From: Anaerovorax odorimutans DSM 5092
GTDB taxonomy: Bacteria; Bacillota; Clostridia; Peptostreptococcales; Anaerovoracaceae
Assembly (NCBI RefSeq): GCF_000426305.1
Contig: NZ_AUFC01000016.1
Location: 20,371 to 84,370, forward strand
Reading direction: 5' to 3'
DNA length: 64,000 bases
Below, in pieces: positions 1 to 9,712 of the stretch (the first letter of the stretch is position 1; each line of letters begins with the position of its first letter). Below the pieces are notes generated by a model. The model saw only the letters and a list, made by a program, of their open reading frames with translations. It was not told where the DNA came from and did not search any database. The translations under genes and the position numbers were made by a program.

Positions 1-903
1 ACCCCATTATTAAAAGTTAACGCTACAAAAGCTTATGGAGCAGATGTATTAATCTACGGTGATGTTTATGATGAGGCTTATGGCAAAGCAATGCAGCTTG
101 CAGAAGAAAATAATTATACCTTTGTTCACCCTTTTGACGACTATGATGTTCTATGCGGTCAAGGAACAATAGGCCTTGAGATTCTTGAAGAACTTGATAA
201 TGTAGATGAAATTCTTGTACCAATCGGCGGTGGCGGTTTAATCAGCGGTATTGCAGCAGCGGTAAAAGCTATAAGACCTAAAGTTAAAGTTATAGGCGTA
301 GTTCCTGTTGGTGCCATGTCTATGAAAATATCCATAGACGAAGGTAAAATAACAAGACTAGATGATGTAAAAACCAGTGCGGAAGGTGTAGCTGTAAAAC
401 AACCGGGAAATTTAACCTTTGAATTTGTAAAAGAATATGTAGACGAAATAATCACAGTTACAGAAAAAGATATTATGGAAAATGTTCTTCTTCTTTTGGA
501 AAAGCATAAAATGATAGCAGAAACAGCAGGAGTTGTTCCTCTTGCAGCACTTAAAAAAAGAGCAAAGCCTGATAAAAATATAGTTTGTCTTGTCAGCGGC
601 GGTAATATTGATGTTGTAACTATATCCTCAATAATAAATGAAGGTTTGACAAGCCGAGGCAGAATTATGTGCTTTGGAGTAGAACTTCCTGATAAACCAG
701 GGCAGTTAGTTAAAGTAGCTAAACTGCTTGCTGAAAACGGCGCTAATGTAATAGAGCTTGAACATAATCAATTTAAAGCTATTGACAGATATTCCAATAA
801 GGTTGTTTTAGAAGTAACAGTTGAAACAAATGGTCACGATCATATTAAACAAATATTTGAATCCCTTGAAGATAACGGTTTCACAATACACCGCGTATAT
901 TAA
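1..903 (+). CDS. ilvA: Threonine ammonia-lyase with C-terminal ACT domain (5' end outside window)
   Basis: PLP-dependent deamination of threonine to 2-oxobutanoate, for isoleucine synthesis or catabolic threonine use. The frame is open from base 1, so the N-terminal part with the PLP lysine lies upstream; 300 codons are seen. The glycine-rich phosphate-binding loop GGGGLISG (about bases 226-249) and SGGNID near base 595 are typical of the fold-type II family. A roughly 80-residue ACT domain starts near GRIMCFGVELPDKPGQ. The short single ACT domain fits the clostridial form of about 400 residues, either biosynthetic IlvA or catabolic TdcB; sequence alone does not separate them. A terminator follows. 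It is convergent with gpsA. Confidence 0.88.
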   Translation, partial: TPLLKVNATKAYGADVLIYGDVYDEAYGKAMQLAEENNYTFVHPFDDYDVLCGQGTIGLEILEELDNVDEILVPIGGGGLISGIAAAVKAIRPKVKVIGVVPVGAMSMKISIDEGKITRLDDVKTSAEGVAVKQPGNLTFEFVKEYVDEIITVTEKDIMENVLLLLEKHKMIAETAGVVPLAALKKRAKPDKNIVCLVSGGNIDVVTISSIINEGLTSRGRIMCFGVELPDKPGQLVKVAKLLAENGANVIELEHNQFKAIDRYSNKVVLEVTVETNGHDHIKQIFESLEDNGFTIHRVY

Positions 904-1048
904 TTGATAAAATAGGGATTAAAAATTTAAAATATTTCAAAACAAATAATAACCTGTAGAATCTATTAACTATAAAAGTACAAGCGTATTGCTTAGATTT
1001 CCTTTTATGATACATTACTATAAAATAAGTCTTTTGTTAATCAATGGT

Positions 1049-1078
1049 AAAAGTGCTAGCAACTTGCTGGCACTTTTT
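1049..1078 (+). terminator. Terminator after threonine ammonia-lyase
   Basis: Hairpin AAAAGTGCTAGC / GCTGGCACTTTT with a short loop and a T-run. It lies between two convergent genes, and its A-run on the 5' side could let it work for the minus strand too. Confidence 0.8.
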
Positions 1079-1153
1079 AATACAGTTTTACATTCACATA
1101 ATTTTTTCATATAAATATTTTACATTAAATTATAAAATTAATAAAACTCTTAT

Positions 1154-2161
1154 TTAAAAAAAGATTTCTGTCTCATGCTTCTTTTGTCTTGTCATAAGGT
1201 TATTTACTGCTTCTTTTGCATCTATTTTCTCATTTATCACATTATAGATACATTCTGTAATAGGCATTTCTACACCTGCTTTTTTAGCTAATTCATAAGC
1301 AGCTTCTGTTGTAAACATGCCTTCTACTACCATTCCTACTTCTTTTATTGCATCTTTTGGTTTTTTTCCTTCTCCAATCATAATGCCACATCGTCTATTT
1401 CTGCTATGCATACTTGTACATGTAACTATTAAATCTCCCAAACCTGAAAGACCTGAAAAAGTTTCTATCTTAGCACCTAGCTTTACTCCCAGTCTGGATA
1501 TTTCTGTGATGCCTCTTGTCATCATAGCGGCTTTTGCATTGTCTCCAAAACCCATTCCATCTGAAATACCTGCACCGAGGGCTATTATATTTTTTAAGGC
1601 ACCTCCTAATTCAACTCCAATAACATCTAAATTAGTATAAACTCTCAGTCTCTCTGTCATAAAAACATCCTGTATATATTCTGCCAATTTTAAATCATTA
1701 GACGCAGAAACAACAGTTGTAGGCATTGCAAGTCCCACCTCTTCAGCATGCGATGGTCCAGACAATACAACATATTTTGCATCAGGTAGTTTCTCAAATG
1801 CAATTTCAGAAAGCCTCATGAGAGTTTTTTGCTCAATTCCTTTAGCCACATTAATTAAGACCATTTCTGGCTTTAAATATGGCAAAGCATTTTCAAAAGC
1901 ATTTCTGAAATGCTGCGCAGGTGCTGAAAACAATACAATATCAACGTCTTTTATTGCTTCTTGTATATTTTCTGCTGTCCTCAAATTATCACAAAATTTT
2001 ATTCCGGGAAGATATCTTTTATTTTCCCTGTTTTCTTCTAATTCTTTAATATGTTCTTCATTTATATCCCAAATTTTTACATTATGACCTTTATTACTTA
2101 AACTGATTGCAAGTGCTGTTCCCCAACTCCCTGCTCCGATTACAGCAATTTTTTTAAACAT
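1154..2161 (-). CDS. gpsA: NAD(P)-dependent glycerol-3-phosphate dehydrogenase
   Basis: Cytosolic enzyme that reduces dihydroxyacetone phosphate to sn-glycerol 3-phosphate, the backbone for phospholipids. The N-terminal Rossmann loop GAGSWGTALA (residues 9-18) binds the cofactor. The region GALKNIIALGAGISDG holds the family's catalytic lysine. At 335 residues it has the normal length. It lies 21 bases downstream of plsY, so the product of one enzyme feeds the next step, with der ahead in the same operon. Residues and context agree, and no other family fits. Confidence 0.95.
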   Translation of the reverse strand: MFKKIAVIGAGSWGTALAISLSNKGHNVKIWDINEEHIKELEENRENKRYLPGIKFCDNLRTAENIQEAIKDVDIVLFSAPAQHFRNAFENALPYLKPEMVLINVAKGIEQKTLMRLSEIAFEKLPDAKYVVLSGPSHAEEVGLAMPTTVVSASNDLKLAEYIQDVFMTERLRVYTNLDVIGVELGGALKNIIALGAGISDGMGFGDNAKAAMMTRGITEISRLGVKLGAKIETFSGLSGLGDLIVTCTSMHSRNRRCGIMIGEGKKPKDAIKEVGMVVEGMFTTEAAYELAKKAGVEMPITECIYNVINEKIDAKEAVNNLMTRQKKHETEIFF

Positions 2162-2182
2162 TTCAATCTCCTTTTAACCCAT

Positions 2183-2773
2183 TTATTTTTTGAAACTAAA
2201 CTTAGGTTCCTCACCTTTTAATAATCTTTTTATATTTTCACGATGCTTTATAATTACAATAACAGCCATTATACAAAGCCAAAGAAGATATTGAGGACAA
2301 ATAAAATATGATACTATAGGTAATGAAACTGCTCCTATTACTGATCCTGCCGATACTCTCTTTGTTATTGCCATAACAGCTAATGCAATAATTGCTACAA
2401 TAATTCCTAAAATATAATTTACAGTAAGTATGATGCCTATTCCCGTAGCAACACCTTTACCTCCTCGAAAACTAAATGCCATAGGCCAAATATGCCCAAT
2501 AAATGCAGCTAATCCACATATTACTGCAAGTTGTTCTCCACCTAATAATCTACCAATTATTACTGCTAAAACACCTTTGAAAATATCGATGAAAAGGGTC
2601 GCTGCCGCAGCTTTTTTACCAAGAGTTCTAAGCACATTTGTAGTCCCTGCATTTCCACTGCCTTGCTTTCTTATATCAATACCGTATAATTTGCCTATTA
2701 GTATTGCAGGAGAAATATTACCTAGAAAGTAAGAGACGATAACTGATATAATCGGTATGATTACATTAGACAT
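2183..2773 (-). CDS. plsY: Acyl-phosphate:glycerol-3-phosphate acyltransferase
   Basis: Integral membrane enzyme that moves the acyl group from acyl-phosphate (made by PlsX) to glycerol 3-phosphate, giving lysophosphatidate. The family motifs [12 protein letters not shown] and [12 protein letters not shown] are present, with about five hydrophobic segments. An ATG at 2803 is also open, but the start at 2773 (MSNVII) fits better: GGGGGAAGAG lies just upstream, and the resulting protein of 196 residues matches the family. The start overlaps the der stop by 8 bases, which suggests translational coupling. PlsX is encoded 7 kb away. Confidence 0.93.
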   Translation of the reverse strand: MSNVIIPIISVIVSYFLGNISPAILIGKLYGIDIRKQGSGNAGTTNVLRTLGKKAAAATLFIDIFKGVLAVIIGRLLGGEQLAVICGLAAFIGHIWPMAFSFRGGKGVATGIGIILTVNYILGIIVAIIALAVMAITKRVSAGSVIGAVSLPIVSYFICPQYLLWLCIMAVIVIIKHRENIKRLLKGEEPKFSFKK

Positions 2774-4091
2774 AAGTCTCTTCCCCCTTTTCTCTGAAAA
2801 CAAACTTTATAGAAGTTCCTTCAAATCCAAATCCTTCTCTTATTTTATTTTCAAGGTATCTGGCATATGAAAAATGCATAAGCTCTCTGCTATTTACTTT
2901 AAAAGAGAAAAGCGGCGGTTTTACTCCCACTTGTGTACAATAATAAATTTTCAATCTCTTCCCTTTATCGGAAGGAGGCTGATTCATCATAGTTGCATCA
3001 GCAATAAGACTGTTTAACTGCCCTGTAGGAACTCTAAGTGCCCGCTTTTCAGCCACATATTTTGCCATATCTATTACATTATTAAGTCTCTGCCTATTTA
3101 ATACAGAAATAAATACTGACGGAGCATAAGACATAAAAGTAAGCTGCATATCTATATCTTTTTGAAATTTATTCATTGTCTTAGTATCTTTTTCAATTAA
3201 ATCCCACTTATTTACAACAACTATAATTCCCTTACCTGCCTCATGTGCCACTCCTGCAATTTTCTTATCTTGATCAGTGACTCCTTCTACAGCATCTATC
3301 ATTAAAAGACATACATCACAGCGTTCTATTGCTGCAATAGCTCTGATTACACTGTACCTTTCTATATCTCCTGTTACTTTACTCTTTCTTCTTATTCCTG
3401 CTGTATCAATTAAAATAAATTTATCATCACCTCTTGTAAAAGGTGTATCTATTGAGTCTCTAGTCGTTCCTGCAATATTGGAGACTATAACCCTCTCTTC
3501 TCCCAGCAATGTATTTATTAAAGAAGATTTTCCCACATTAGGTTTACCGATAACTGCTATCTTTATTGTATCATCATCTTCATCATCCTGATCCTTTGGA
3601 AATTTCTCAACTATTAGATCAAGCACATCTCCAAGATTTAACATATTTGATGCAGAAATGGCAATAGGTTCTCCAAGCCCCAGTTCATAAAAATCATAAA
3701 AATCTTCGGGAAGCTTTGGAGTATCAATTTTATTTGCAACCAGTATTACATCTTTACCGGTTCTCATAAGCATGTTTGCAACTTCTCTGTCAGATGCAGT
3801 TACTCCTGCTCTTCCATCTACCATAAACAGAATTACATCTGCCATATCCATAGCAATTTCTGCCTGCATTCTCATCTGTGACAAAATTATATCTTCACTG
3901 TCAGGCTCAATTCCTCCTGTATCTATCAGGGCAAAAGAAATATTGTTCCATTCTGCTTCTGCATAAATTCTGTCTCTTGTTACACCAGGAGTATCTTCAA
4001 CAATGGAAACTCTCCTTCCTACTACTTTATTAAAAAATGTTGATTTGCCTACGTTGGGTCTTCCAACTACAGCTACAATTGGTTTCGACAT
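2766..4091 (-). CDS. der: Ribosome-assembly GTPase Der (EngA)
   Basis: Essential double GTPase for maturation of the 50S subunit. Two G domains in tandem are visible: P-loops GRPNVGKST (residues 10-18) and GKPNVGKSS (about 182-190), with DTGG and DTAGI switch-II motifs and NKID and NKWD specificity motifs. The C-terminal 110 residues match the KH-like domain. At 441 residues it has full length. It leads the der-plsY-gpsA operon, an order common in clostridia and bacilli. Confidence 0.96.
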   Translation of the reverse strand: MSKPIVAVVGRPNVGKSTFFNKVVGRRVSIVEDTPGVTRDRIYAEAEWNNISFALIDTGGIEPDSEDIILSQMRMQAEIAMDMADVILFMVDGRAGVTASDREVANMLMRTGKDVILVANKIDTPKLPEDFYDFYELGLGEPIAISASNMLNLGDVLDLIVEKFPKDQDDEDDDTIKIAVIGKPNVGKSSLINTLLGEERVIVSNIAGTTRDSIDTPFTRGDDKFILIDTAGIRRKSKVTGDIERYSVIRAIAAIERCDVCLLMIDAVEGVTDQDKKIAGVAHEAGKGIIVVVNKWDLIEKDTKTMNKFQKDIDMQLTFMSYAPSVFISVLNRQRLNNVIDMAKYVAEKRALRVPTGQLNSLIADATMMNQPPSDKGKRLKIYYCTQVGVKPPLFSFKVNSRELMHFSYARYLENKIREGFGFEGTSIKFVFREKGEETYV

Positions 4092-4164
4092 TCATTTTTC
4101 TCCTTTAGATTATTAAAATAGATCTTATAAAAAAGTGTAAATACGAAATTAAAGATTTCTATTT

Positions 4165-4221
4165 GCACATATTGGCAGTTTAATAATCTGAATTCTGCCG
4201 ATTATTAATGTGCTTTTTTTA
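4165..4221. other. Nested inverted repeats between ftsY and der
   Basis: Three perfect pairs interleave on the + strand: GCACAT with ATGTGC (outer), GGCAG with CTGCC, and TAATAATC with GATTATTA. The two inner pairs cross each other, so only one can form easily at a time. A T-run follows on the + strand, away from the direction of the flanking genes. It could be an mRNA structure between ftsY and der, or a terminator acting on antisense transcripts. Confidence 0.5.
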
Positions 4222-4245
4222 ATATTTCTTACATAATAAAACTTA

Positions 4246-5139
4246 TTATTCAAAGATTGCTTCTGCGAATTCTTTAGGATCAAATTCCTTTAAATCATCC
4301 ATTCCTTCGCCAACACCTATAAATTTAACAGGCATTTCAAATTCATCTGATATGGTAATAACAATTCCGCCTTTTGCGGTGCCATCCAGTTTTGTTAACA
4401 CAATACCTGTGATCTCCGTTATTTCTCCAAATTCCTTTGCCTGTGAAATAGCGTTTTTACCTGTTGCCGCATCTAAAACCAAAAGAGTCTCTCTATGACC
4501 TTCAGGCCACTCTCTTGATATGACTTTATTCATTTTCTCAAGCTCAGTCATAAGGTTTTTCTTTGTTTGCAGTCTTCCTGCTGTATCACATATAAGTACA
4601 TCTATATCCTTTGATTTTGCAGACTGCACAGCATCAAAAATAACTGCTGAGGGGTCTGCTCCTTCTTGATGTCTGATAACGTTAACGCCAACTCTTTCTC
4701 CCCAGATTTCAAGCTGCTCACTTGCTGCTGCTCTGAACGTATCTGCCGCTGCAAGCAATACTGTTTTTCCCTCATCTTTGCATTTCTTTGCAATCTTTGC
4801 AATTGAAGTAGTTTTGCCTCCCCCGTTTACACCTATCATTAAAATAATAAGGGGAGTTTCTCTGCAAAGCTTATGTGCATCTCCTTTATCTATTGTATTC
4901 TTTATAATTGTTTTAATTTGATTCTTTACCACATTAGGATCTTTAAGTCCCATATTTTCAATATCATCTCTGAGTTTTTGAGTAATTTTCATAGTTGTAT
5001 CCATGCCTATATCTGATGTAATAAGAGCTTCCTCCAATTCATCAAGCATTTCTTCATCCACTTCACCCTTTGCGAAAATTACCTTATCTATTTTTTCTTG
5101 TAATCGTCCGAAAAGGGACTTTTTAATACCAAAAGCCAT
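4246..5139 (-). CDS. ftsY: Signal recognition particle receptor FtsY
   Basis: SRP receptor GTPase that docks ribosome-SRP complexes at the membrane for co-translational insertion. The NG domain is complete: G1 GVNGGGKTT, DTAGR, and TKLDGTAKGG near the C terminus. At 297 residues it lacks the long acidic A domain of E. coli FtsY, as usual in Firmicutes. It starts three bases after the stop of the small membrane-protein gene at 5143-5442 and belongs to the smc-ftsY cluster conserved in this phylum. Confidence 0.96.
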   Translation of the reverse strand: MAFGIKKSLFGRLQEKIDKVIFAKGEVDEEMLDELEEALITSDIGMDTTMKITQKLRDDIENMGLKDPNVVKNQIKTIIKNTIDKGDAHKLCRETPLIILMIGVNGGGKTTSIAKIAKKCKDEGKTVLLAAADTFRAAASEQLEIWGERVGVNVIRHQEGADPSAVIFDAVQSAKSKDIDVLICDTAGRLQTKKNLMTELEKMNKVISREWPEGHRETLLVLDAATGKNAISQAKEFGEITEITGIVLTKLDGTAKGGIVITISDEFEMPVKFIGVGEGMDDLKEFDPKEFAEAIFE

Positions 5140-5142
5140 AAA

Positions 5143-5442
5143 TCATAATCCTTTCTTTATATTTAAATCATTACATTCTAATTTTTCACCGCAATAAGGG
5201 CAGTTAATTTCTTTATCGCTGAAAAGCAGATTAAACAAGTATATCCTTACACCTCTACTTCTGCCACAGTTTGGACATCTAATATATTTACTTGCAATTA
5301 TAAAAAAAATAATAATTGTACTAATACCTAAAAATGTAAATACAGTATTATAAAATCCAAGTATTAAAAAAACAATAGCAATTATAAATAAAATCGCCGC
5401 TATTTGCAACCATTTACGGTTTAAAGTTTTTATATCCTGCAT
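5143..5442 (-). CDS. Small membrane protein with a zinc-ribbon-like tail
   Basis: A 99-residue protein of unknown role. Two hydrophobic segments (about residues 12-30 and 34-50) are followed by two CPxCG motifs, CPNCGRSRG and CPYCGEKLEC, that could bind one zinc ion on the cytosolic side. It sits between smc and ftsY with gaps of 18 and 3 bases, so it is surely co-transcribed. No family is recognised. The four cysteines and the spacing make a real gene likely. A link to membrane targeting or chromosome work is only a guess from position. Confidence 0.75.
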   Translation of the reverse strand: MQDIKTLNRKWLQIAAILFIIAIVFLILGFYNTVFTFLGISTIIIFFIIASKYIRCPNCGRSRGVRIYLFNLLFSDKEINCPYCGEKLECNDLNIKKGL

Positions 5443-5460
5443 TAATTAACCTCCATTTTA

Positions 5461-8400
5461 TTATAACTCAAAATTATCACCCAGTTTTAAAGAAATAATC
5501 TTTGATATTCCCTGTTCCGGCATGGTAACACCATAAAGTACATCTGCATATTCCATTGTAGCTTTTTGATGTGTTACTAACGTAAATTGTATTTCTTTAA
5601 AATTAGTTAAATATTTTGCAAATCTATCAATATTTGCGTCATCAAGTGCTGCTTCAACTTCATCCAAAATGCAAAATGGAGTTGGTTTTGTTTTTAAAAC
5701 AGCAAACATTAATGAAATGGCAGTCATGGTTTTTTCTCCACCTGACATAAGATTAATATTTTGTAACTTCTTGCCCGGCGGCTGTGCAATAATTTCAATG
5801 TTTGAATCCAATGGCTTTGTTTCGTCATCCAGTTTTAATTCTGCAGTTCCTCCACCAAATAAATTATAAAAAGATTCTTTAAAATTTATGGCAATTTTAT
5901 TAAAGCTATCTTTAAAATTACTCCTTATTGTTCTGTCCATATCATTGATGATATCTTTAAGAGTATCCATTGCTTTTAATAAATCATTTCTTTGTGCTGT
6001 TAAAAAATCATATCTTTCTTTCACTGATTCATATTCTTTAATAGCTCCGATATTAACTTCACCTAATTGTTTTATTTTGTTTTTAATATCCTTGCTGTCT
6101 TTTAAAGCTTCGCTCATATTAAAATCTTTTTTCTTAAATTCTATAGCCTGCAAATATGAAATTTCGAACTCATCCCACAGTTTATTTTTATAATTGTCTA
6201 TTTGAGTTTCATTTTTAACCTGTTTAATTTCAAAATCATACTTTTGATTTTGAAATTTATTTAACTTTTCGTCAATAGTTTTCTTATTATATTCAGTTTC
6301 ATTTATCTTTTTTATAATTTCGGTTTTCTCTTCTTGAAAATCATTTAGAGTTTTTTCTAATTGTATTTTCTCATCTTCTTTGGTTTTTAAAACATTATCT
6401 AAATTTGTACTGTTATCATTAAGATTATTTTTTTGTATTTGAAGCTCCTTTAAAAATAATTCTTTTGTCTCGATTTCACTTTTAAGCTCACCTTTATAAT
6501 TTTCTATTCTCTTAATAATATCCTCTATATTACGCTTTTTGCTTTCTTCAGCCGCAACATCAATTGTCAGCTTTGTAATCTCATTATTGATTTTTTCTAA
6601 ATTAACTTTTTCTGTTTCATAATCTGTAGTATCTGTTTCTATTTGTTTGGTTATGTCATTAAGTTCTGACTGCGTTTTTTCAATAGCTAAATTAATCTCA
6701 TCAATCATTAATTTAGAGGAATTTTCTTCTTCAGTAATGCTATCCAGCTCTTTTCCCCATTTTTCTTCACTAAATCGCAGTTCAGTAATTTGAGCAGAAA
6801 TTAAATTGATTTCGTTTTCTTTAACAAGTAATTCCTTTTCTTTTTCTCTATGAAGAATATCTCTTTTTTGAAGTTTTTCTAATTTAGAACTTATATCAAT
6901 CCGAAGTTTTTCAATTTCCTTTGTAATATCAGCTTGTGATTTTTGCATAATTTCTATCTTATAAGCCATCTTTTTTATTTCAGCCTTACGAACTAAAAGA
7001 TTTGCCGAATTATTGCGTAATACTCCTCCGGTAATTGCTCCTCCTGAATTTATTACTTCACCTTCCAATGTTACAAAACGCAATCCTGAAGTAACTTTCT
7101 TTGAAAGTTTTACTGCATTTTCAAGCTTGTCCACGATAATTACTCTACCAAGAAGGTAACTCATTACACTGCTGTACTTTGAATCAAAACTTACACATTG
7201 TACAGCTATACCCTTAAATCCTTCTGCATTTTTTAATAAATTATCATAATTGGCACTGGAAGCTTTAATATTTTTAATTGGTAAAAAAGTCAACCTGCCT
7301 GCCTTATTAGCTTTTAATTTAGCTATTGCTGTCTGAGCGCTTTTATCATCTTCGCAAACAATATTCTGCATTGCACCGCCAAGTGCAGTTTCTATTGCAA
7401 TTTCAAATCCACTTGGTACTTTAATCAATTCGGCAACTACTCCGTTTATACCAGGTATTCTGGATTTCATAACATATTTTACAGCATTATTATACCCCTC
7501 ATAGTTACTTTCCATTTCTTCAATGGTTTTTTTTCTTGTAATAATTTCTCCTAGTGAGATGCGCTGCTCTTCATATTCTTTGCTTAATTCTTTTTCTTTT
7601 AAAACTAATTTATTATAAATGTCTCTTTCAACTTTAATCTCATTTTCAACAGTTAAGATATTTTGAGAAATAATATCCTTTGCAGCCTTTGCTTCTTCAT
7701 ATTTACCGGAAATCTCCAGATTTATACTGTCAGATGTAGTTTTTTCCGATAATATTTGTTCTTTTCTTTTATCTAATGTACCTTTAAGGCTTAGGAGACT
7801 GTTTATTTCACTGTTTTTAACATTTATAATCTTATGTAAATCATATATTTTATTTTTCTTGTCATTTATTCCTTTAGACTCTGTATTTAAAATATAATTT
7901 CTCTTAGTATAATCATCATTTTTTAATTCTAATTGCTCTTTTAGTTCTTTTAAGTTTTCATCAATTTTTTGTTTGTTAACAATTAAATCTTGTGCACTAT
8001 TTTGTTCCTTGGAAATTTTTTCATTTATCAAGCTGATTTCTTCATGCAGTCTTATATTATCTTTTTCTATGGTAAATAATTTTTGCTTTGTCAACTGACC
8101 GTCATTAACGATGTTATTGATTTCTTCAACGTTTGAGAAAAGCTTGTCCCTAATTTCATTTAAAGCTTTTTCTAGCTCTTCATTGCGGGTTTGATATAAT
8201 TCAAGATTATCATCTATAGAATTTTTTTCTTTTTTATATCTTGTTATTTGATTTTCAGACTCTACGAGTTCAGCTTTTATATCTTTATTTTTCTCCTCTA
8301 TATTTTCAATTGTTTTCAAAGTAATATTAATATCTAAATCCCTATATCTATCTCTTAAATTCAGATATTCTGTGGCTTTTATACTGTCATTTTTTAAGCC

Positions 8401-9009
8401 GTCAATTCTTGACTCTATTTCATTTATAATGTCATTAACTCTATCTAAGTTACCACTTGCTGTCTCTAATTTTTTTGCTGACTCAGCTTTTTTTGTTCTG
8501 TATTTTACAATACCTGCAGCTTCTTCAAATATTTGTCTGCGAGTTTCAGGCTTACTGCTTACAATATCTGCAATCTTCCCCTGACCGATTATAGAATATC
8601 CATCTACACCAATGCCGGTATCCATTATCAATTCTCTTATATCTTTCAGCCTGCATTGATTGTTATTAATAAAATACTCACTTTCTCCGGATCTGTACAT
8701 TCTTCTTGTGATTGCTATCTCGGAAAAATCTATGGAAAGCATACCTTTTGTATTATCTATAACAAGGGTTACTTCTGCCATACCTCTAGATTTTCTGCTG
8801 GCTGTACCTGCAAAAATAACTTCTTCCATCTTTCCGCCTCGCAGCATCTTAGGACTCTGTTCTCCCAAAACCCACCTAATGGCATCAGAAATATTGCTCT
8901 TTCCGCTCCCGTTAGGACCTACAATACAGGTAATTCCGCCTTGAAATTCTATACTTACAGGTTCTGCAAAGGATTTAAATCCATGCATATCTATTCGTTT
9001 AAAATACAA
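5461..9009 (-). CDS. smc: Chromosome segregation protein SMC
   Basis: ATP-dependent condensin subunit that organises and segregates the chromosome together with ScpA and ScpB. The N-terminal Walker A is GPNGSGKSN (residues 31-39). Two long coiled coils flank a hinge at roughly residues 500-660 (GINGVVAEL to GGAITGG). The C-terminal head has the signature LMSGGEKTMTAISLMF and Walker B FCILDEVEAALDD. At 1182 residues it has normal length. The start is a TTG at 9009, chosen because the family begins MYLKRI-like and GGGGAGAGG lies just upstream. It overlaps the end of rnc by 11 bases. Confidence 0.97.
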   Translation of the reverse strand: MYFKRIDMHGFKSFAEPVSIEFQGGITCIVGPNGSGKSNISDAIRWVLGEQSPKMLRGGKMEEVIFAGTASRKSRGMAEVTLVIDNTKGMLSIDFSEIAITRRMYRSGESEYFINNNQCRLKDIRELIMDTGIGVDGYSIIGQGKIADIVSSKPETRRQIFEEAAGIVKYRTKKAESAKKLETASGNLDRVNDIINEIESRIDGLKNDSIKATEYLNLRDRYRDLDINITLKTIENIEEKNKDIKAELVESENQITRYKKEKNSIDDNLELYQTRNEELEKALNEIRDKLFSNVEEINNIVNDGQLTKQKLFTIEKDNIRLHEEISLINEKISKEQNSAQDLIVNKQKIDENLKELKEQLELKNDDYTKRNYILNTESKGINDKKNKIYDLHKIINVKNSEINSLLSLKGTLDKRKEQILSEKTTSDSINLEISGKYEEAKAAKDIISQNILTVENEIKVERDIYNKLVLKEKELSKEYEEQRISLGEIITRKKTIEEMESNYEGYNNAVKYVMKSRIPGINGVVAELIKVPSGFEIAIETALGGAMQNIVCEDDKSAQTAIAKLKANKAGRLTFLPIKNIKASSANYDNLLKNAEGFKGIAVQCVSFDSKYSSVMSYLLGRVIIVDKLENAVKLSKKVTSGLRFVTLEGEVINSGGAITGGVLRNNSANLLVRKAEIKKMAYKIEIMQKSQADITKEIEKLRIDISSKLEKLQKRDILHREKEKELLVKENEINLISAQITELRFSEEKWGKELDSITEEENSSKLMIDEINLAIEKTQSELNDITKQIETDTTDYETEKVNLEKINNEITKLTIDVAAEESKKRNIEDIIKRIENYKGELKSEIETKELFLKELQIQKNNLNDNSTNLDNVLKTKEDEKIQLEKTLNDFQEEKTEIIKKINETEYNKKTIDEKLNKFQNQKYDFEIKQVKNETQIDNYKNKLWDEFEISYLQAIEFKKKDFNMSEALKDSKDIKNKIKQLGEVNIGAIKEYESVKERYDFLTAQRNDLLKAMDTLKDIINDMDRTIRSNFKDSFNKIAINFKESFYNLFGGGTAELKLDDETKPLDSNIEIIAQPPGKKLQNINLMSGGEKTMTAISLMFAVLKTKPTPFCILDEVEAALDDANIDRFAKYLTNFKEIQFTLVTHQKATMEYADVLYGVTMPEQGISKIISLKLGDNFEL

Positions 9010-9712
9010 GAACCTCTCCCCTCTCTATGCCCTCTTTTGCTGCATTCTGCTCTGCTTCTTTTTTTGTTCTGCCGCATCCGTTTCCTATAACCTTACCATT
9101 AAACAGTAAATTCACATAAAAAGTTTTATTATGATCAGGTCCTTCTTCTTTTTCTATAATATATCTAATGTCTGCTTCACCTCTTGCTTGAAGAATTTCC
9201 TGAATATCCGTCTTATAGTCTTTATACAGTTTTCCATTTAATGCATCTTCTATAATTGAACCGAATATAGAAAGTACAAAACTTTTAGCTGCTTCAAATC
9301 CCCCATCTAAATAAACAGCTCCTATAACTGCTTCCATAGCATCAGCTAATATAGAATTTCTGCTTCTGCCCCCACTGTTTTCTTCACCTTTTCCTAAAGA
9401 AATCAGTTTTCCCAAAGACAAAGACTTTGCACAACGAGCTAATGATCGTTCACATACGATAGACGCTCTAAGCTTCGTCAGAACACCTTCTTCCACATCC
9501 CATAATTTTTTATATAATTCATCACTTATAACTGCATCAAAAATAGCATCCCCTAAAAACTCTAGTCTCTCATTATTTTGCTCATCTTTATTATGGTGGG
9601 CACGATCGTTTTTAAATTCATTTACATAGGAACTATGAGTTAAAGCCGTTTTTAAAAGCTGTATATCATTAAACTTATATTTTATTGCCTTTTGAAATTT
9701 AACTTCATTCAC
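8999..9712 (-). CDS. rnc: Ribonuclease III
   Basis: Double-strand-specific endoribonuclease for rRNA and mRNA processing. The signature NERLEFLGDAIFD with its metal-binding acidic residues is intact, as is the second acidic site DAMEAVIGAVYLD. A double-stranded-RNA-binding domain fills the last 70 residues. At 237 residues it has normal length. The start codon is GTG at 9712, overlapping the plsX stop by 8 bases, with GGAGG upstream. The plsX-rnc-smc-ftsY order is classical for Firmicutes. Confidence 0.96.
   Translation of the reverse strand: MNEVKFQKAIKYKFNDIQLLKTALTHSSYVNEFKNDRAHHNKDEQNNERLEFLGDAIFDAVISDELYKKLWDVEEGVLTKLRASIVCERSLARCAKSLSLGKLISLGKGEENSGGRSRNSILADAMEAVIGAVYLDGGFEAAKSFVLSIFGSIIEDALNGKLYKDYKTDIQEILQARGEADIRYIIEKEEGPDHNKTFYVNLLFNGKVIGNGCGRTKKEAEQNAAKEGIERGEVLVF

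Noticed and set aside
8533..9090. 185-codon open frame on the + strand opposite smc and rnc
   Set aside because: Shadow of the real genes; no ribosome site, cysteine-rich noise, no family match.
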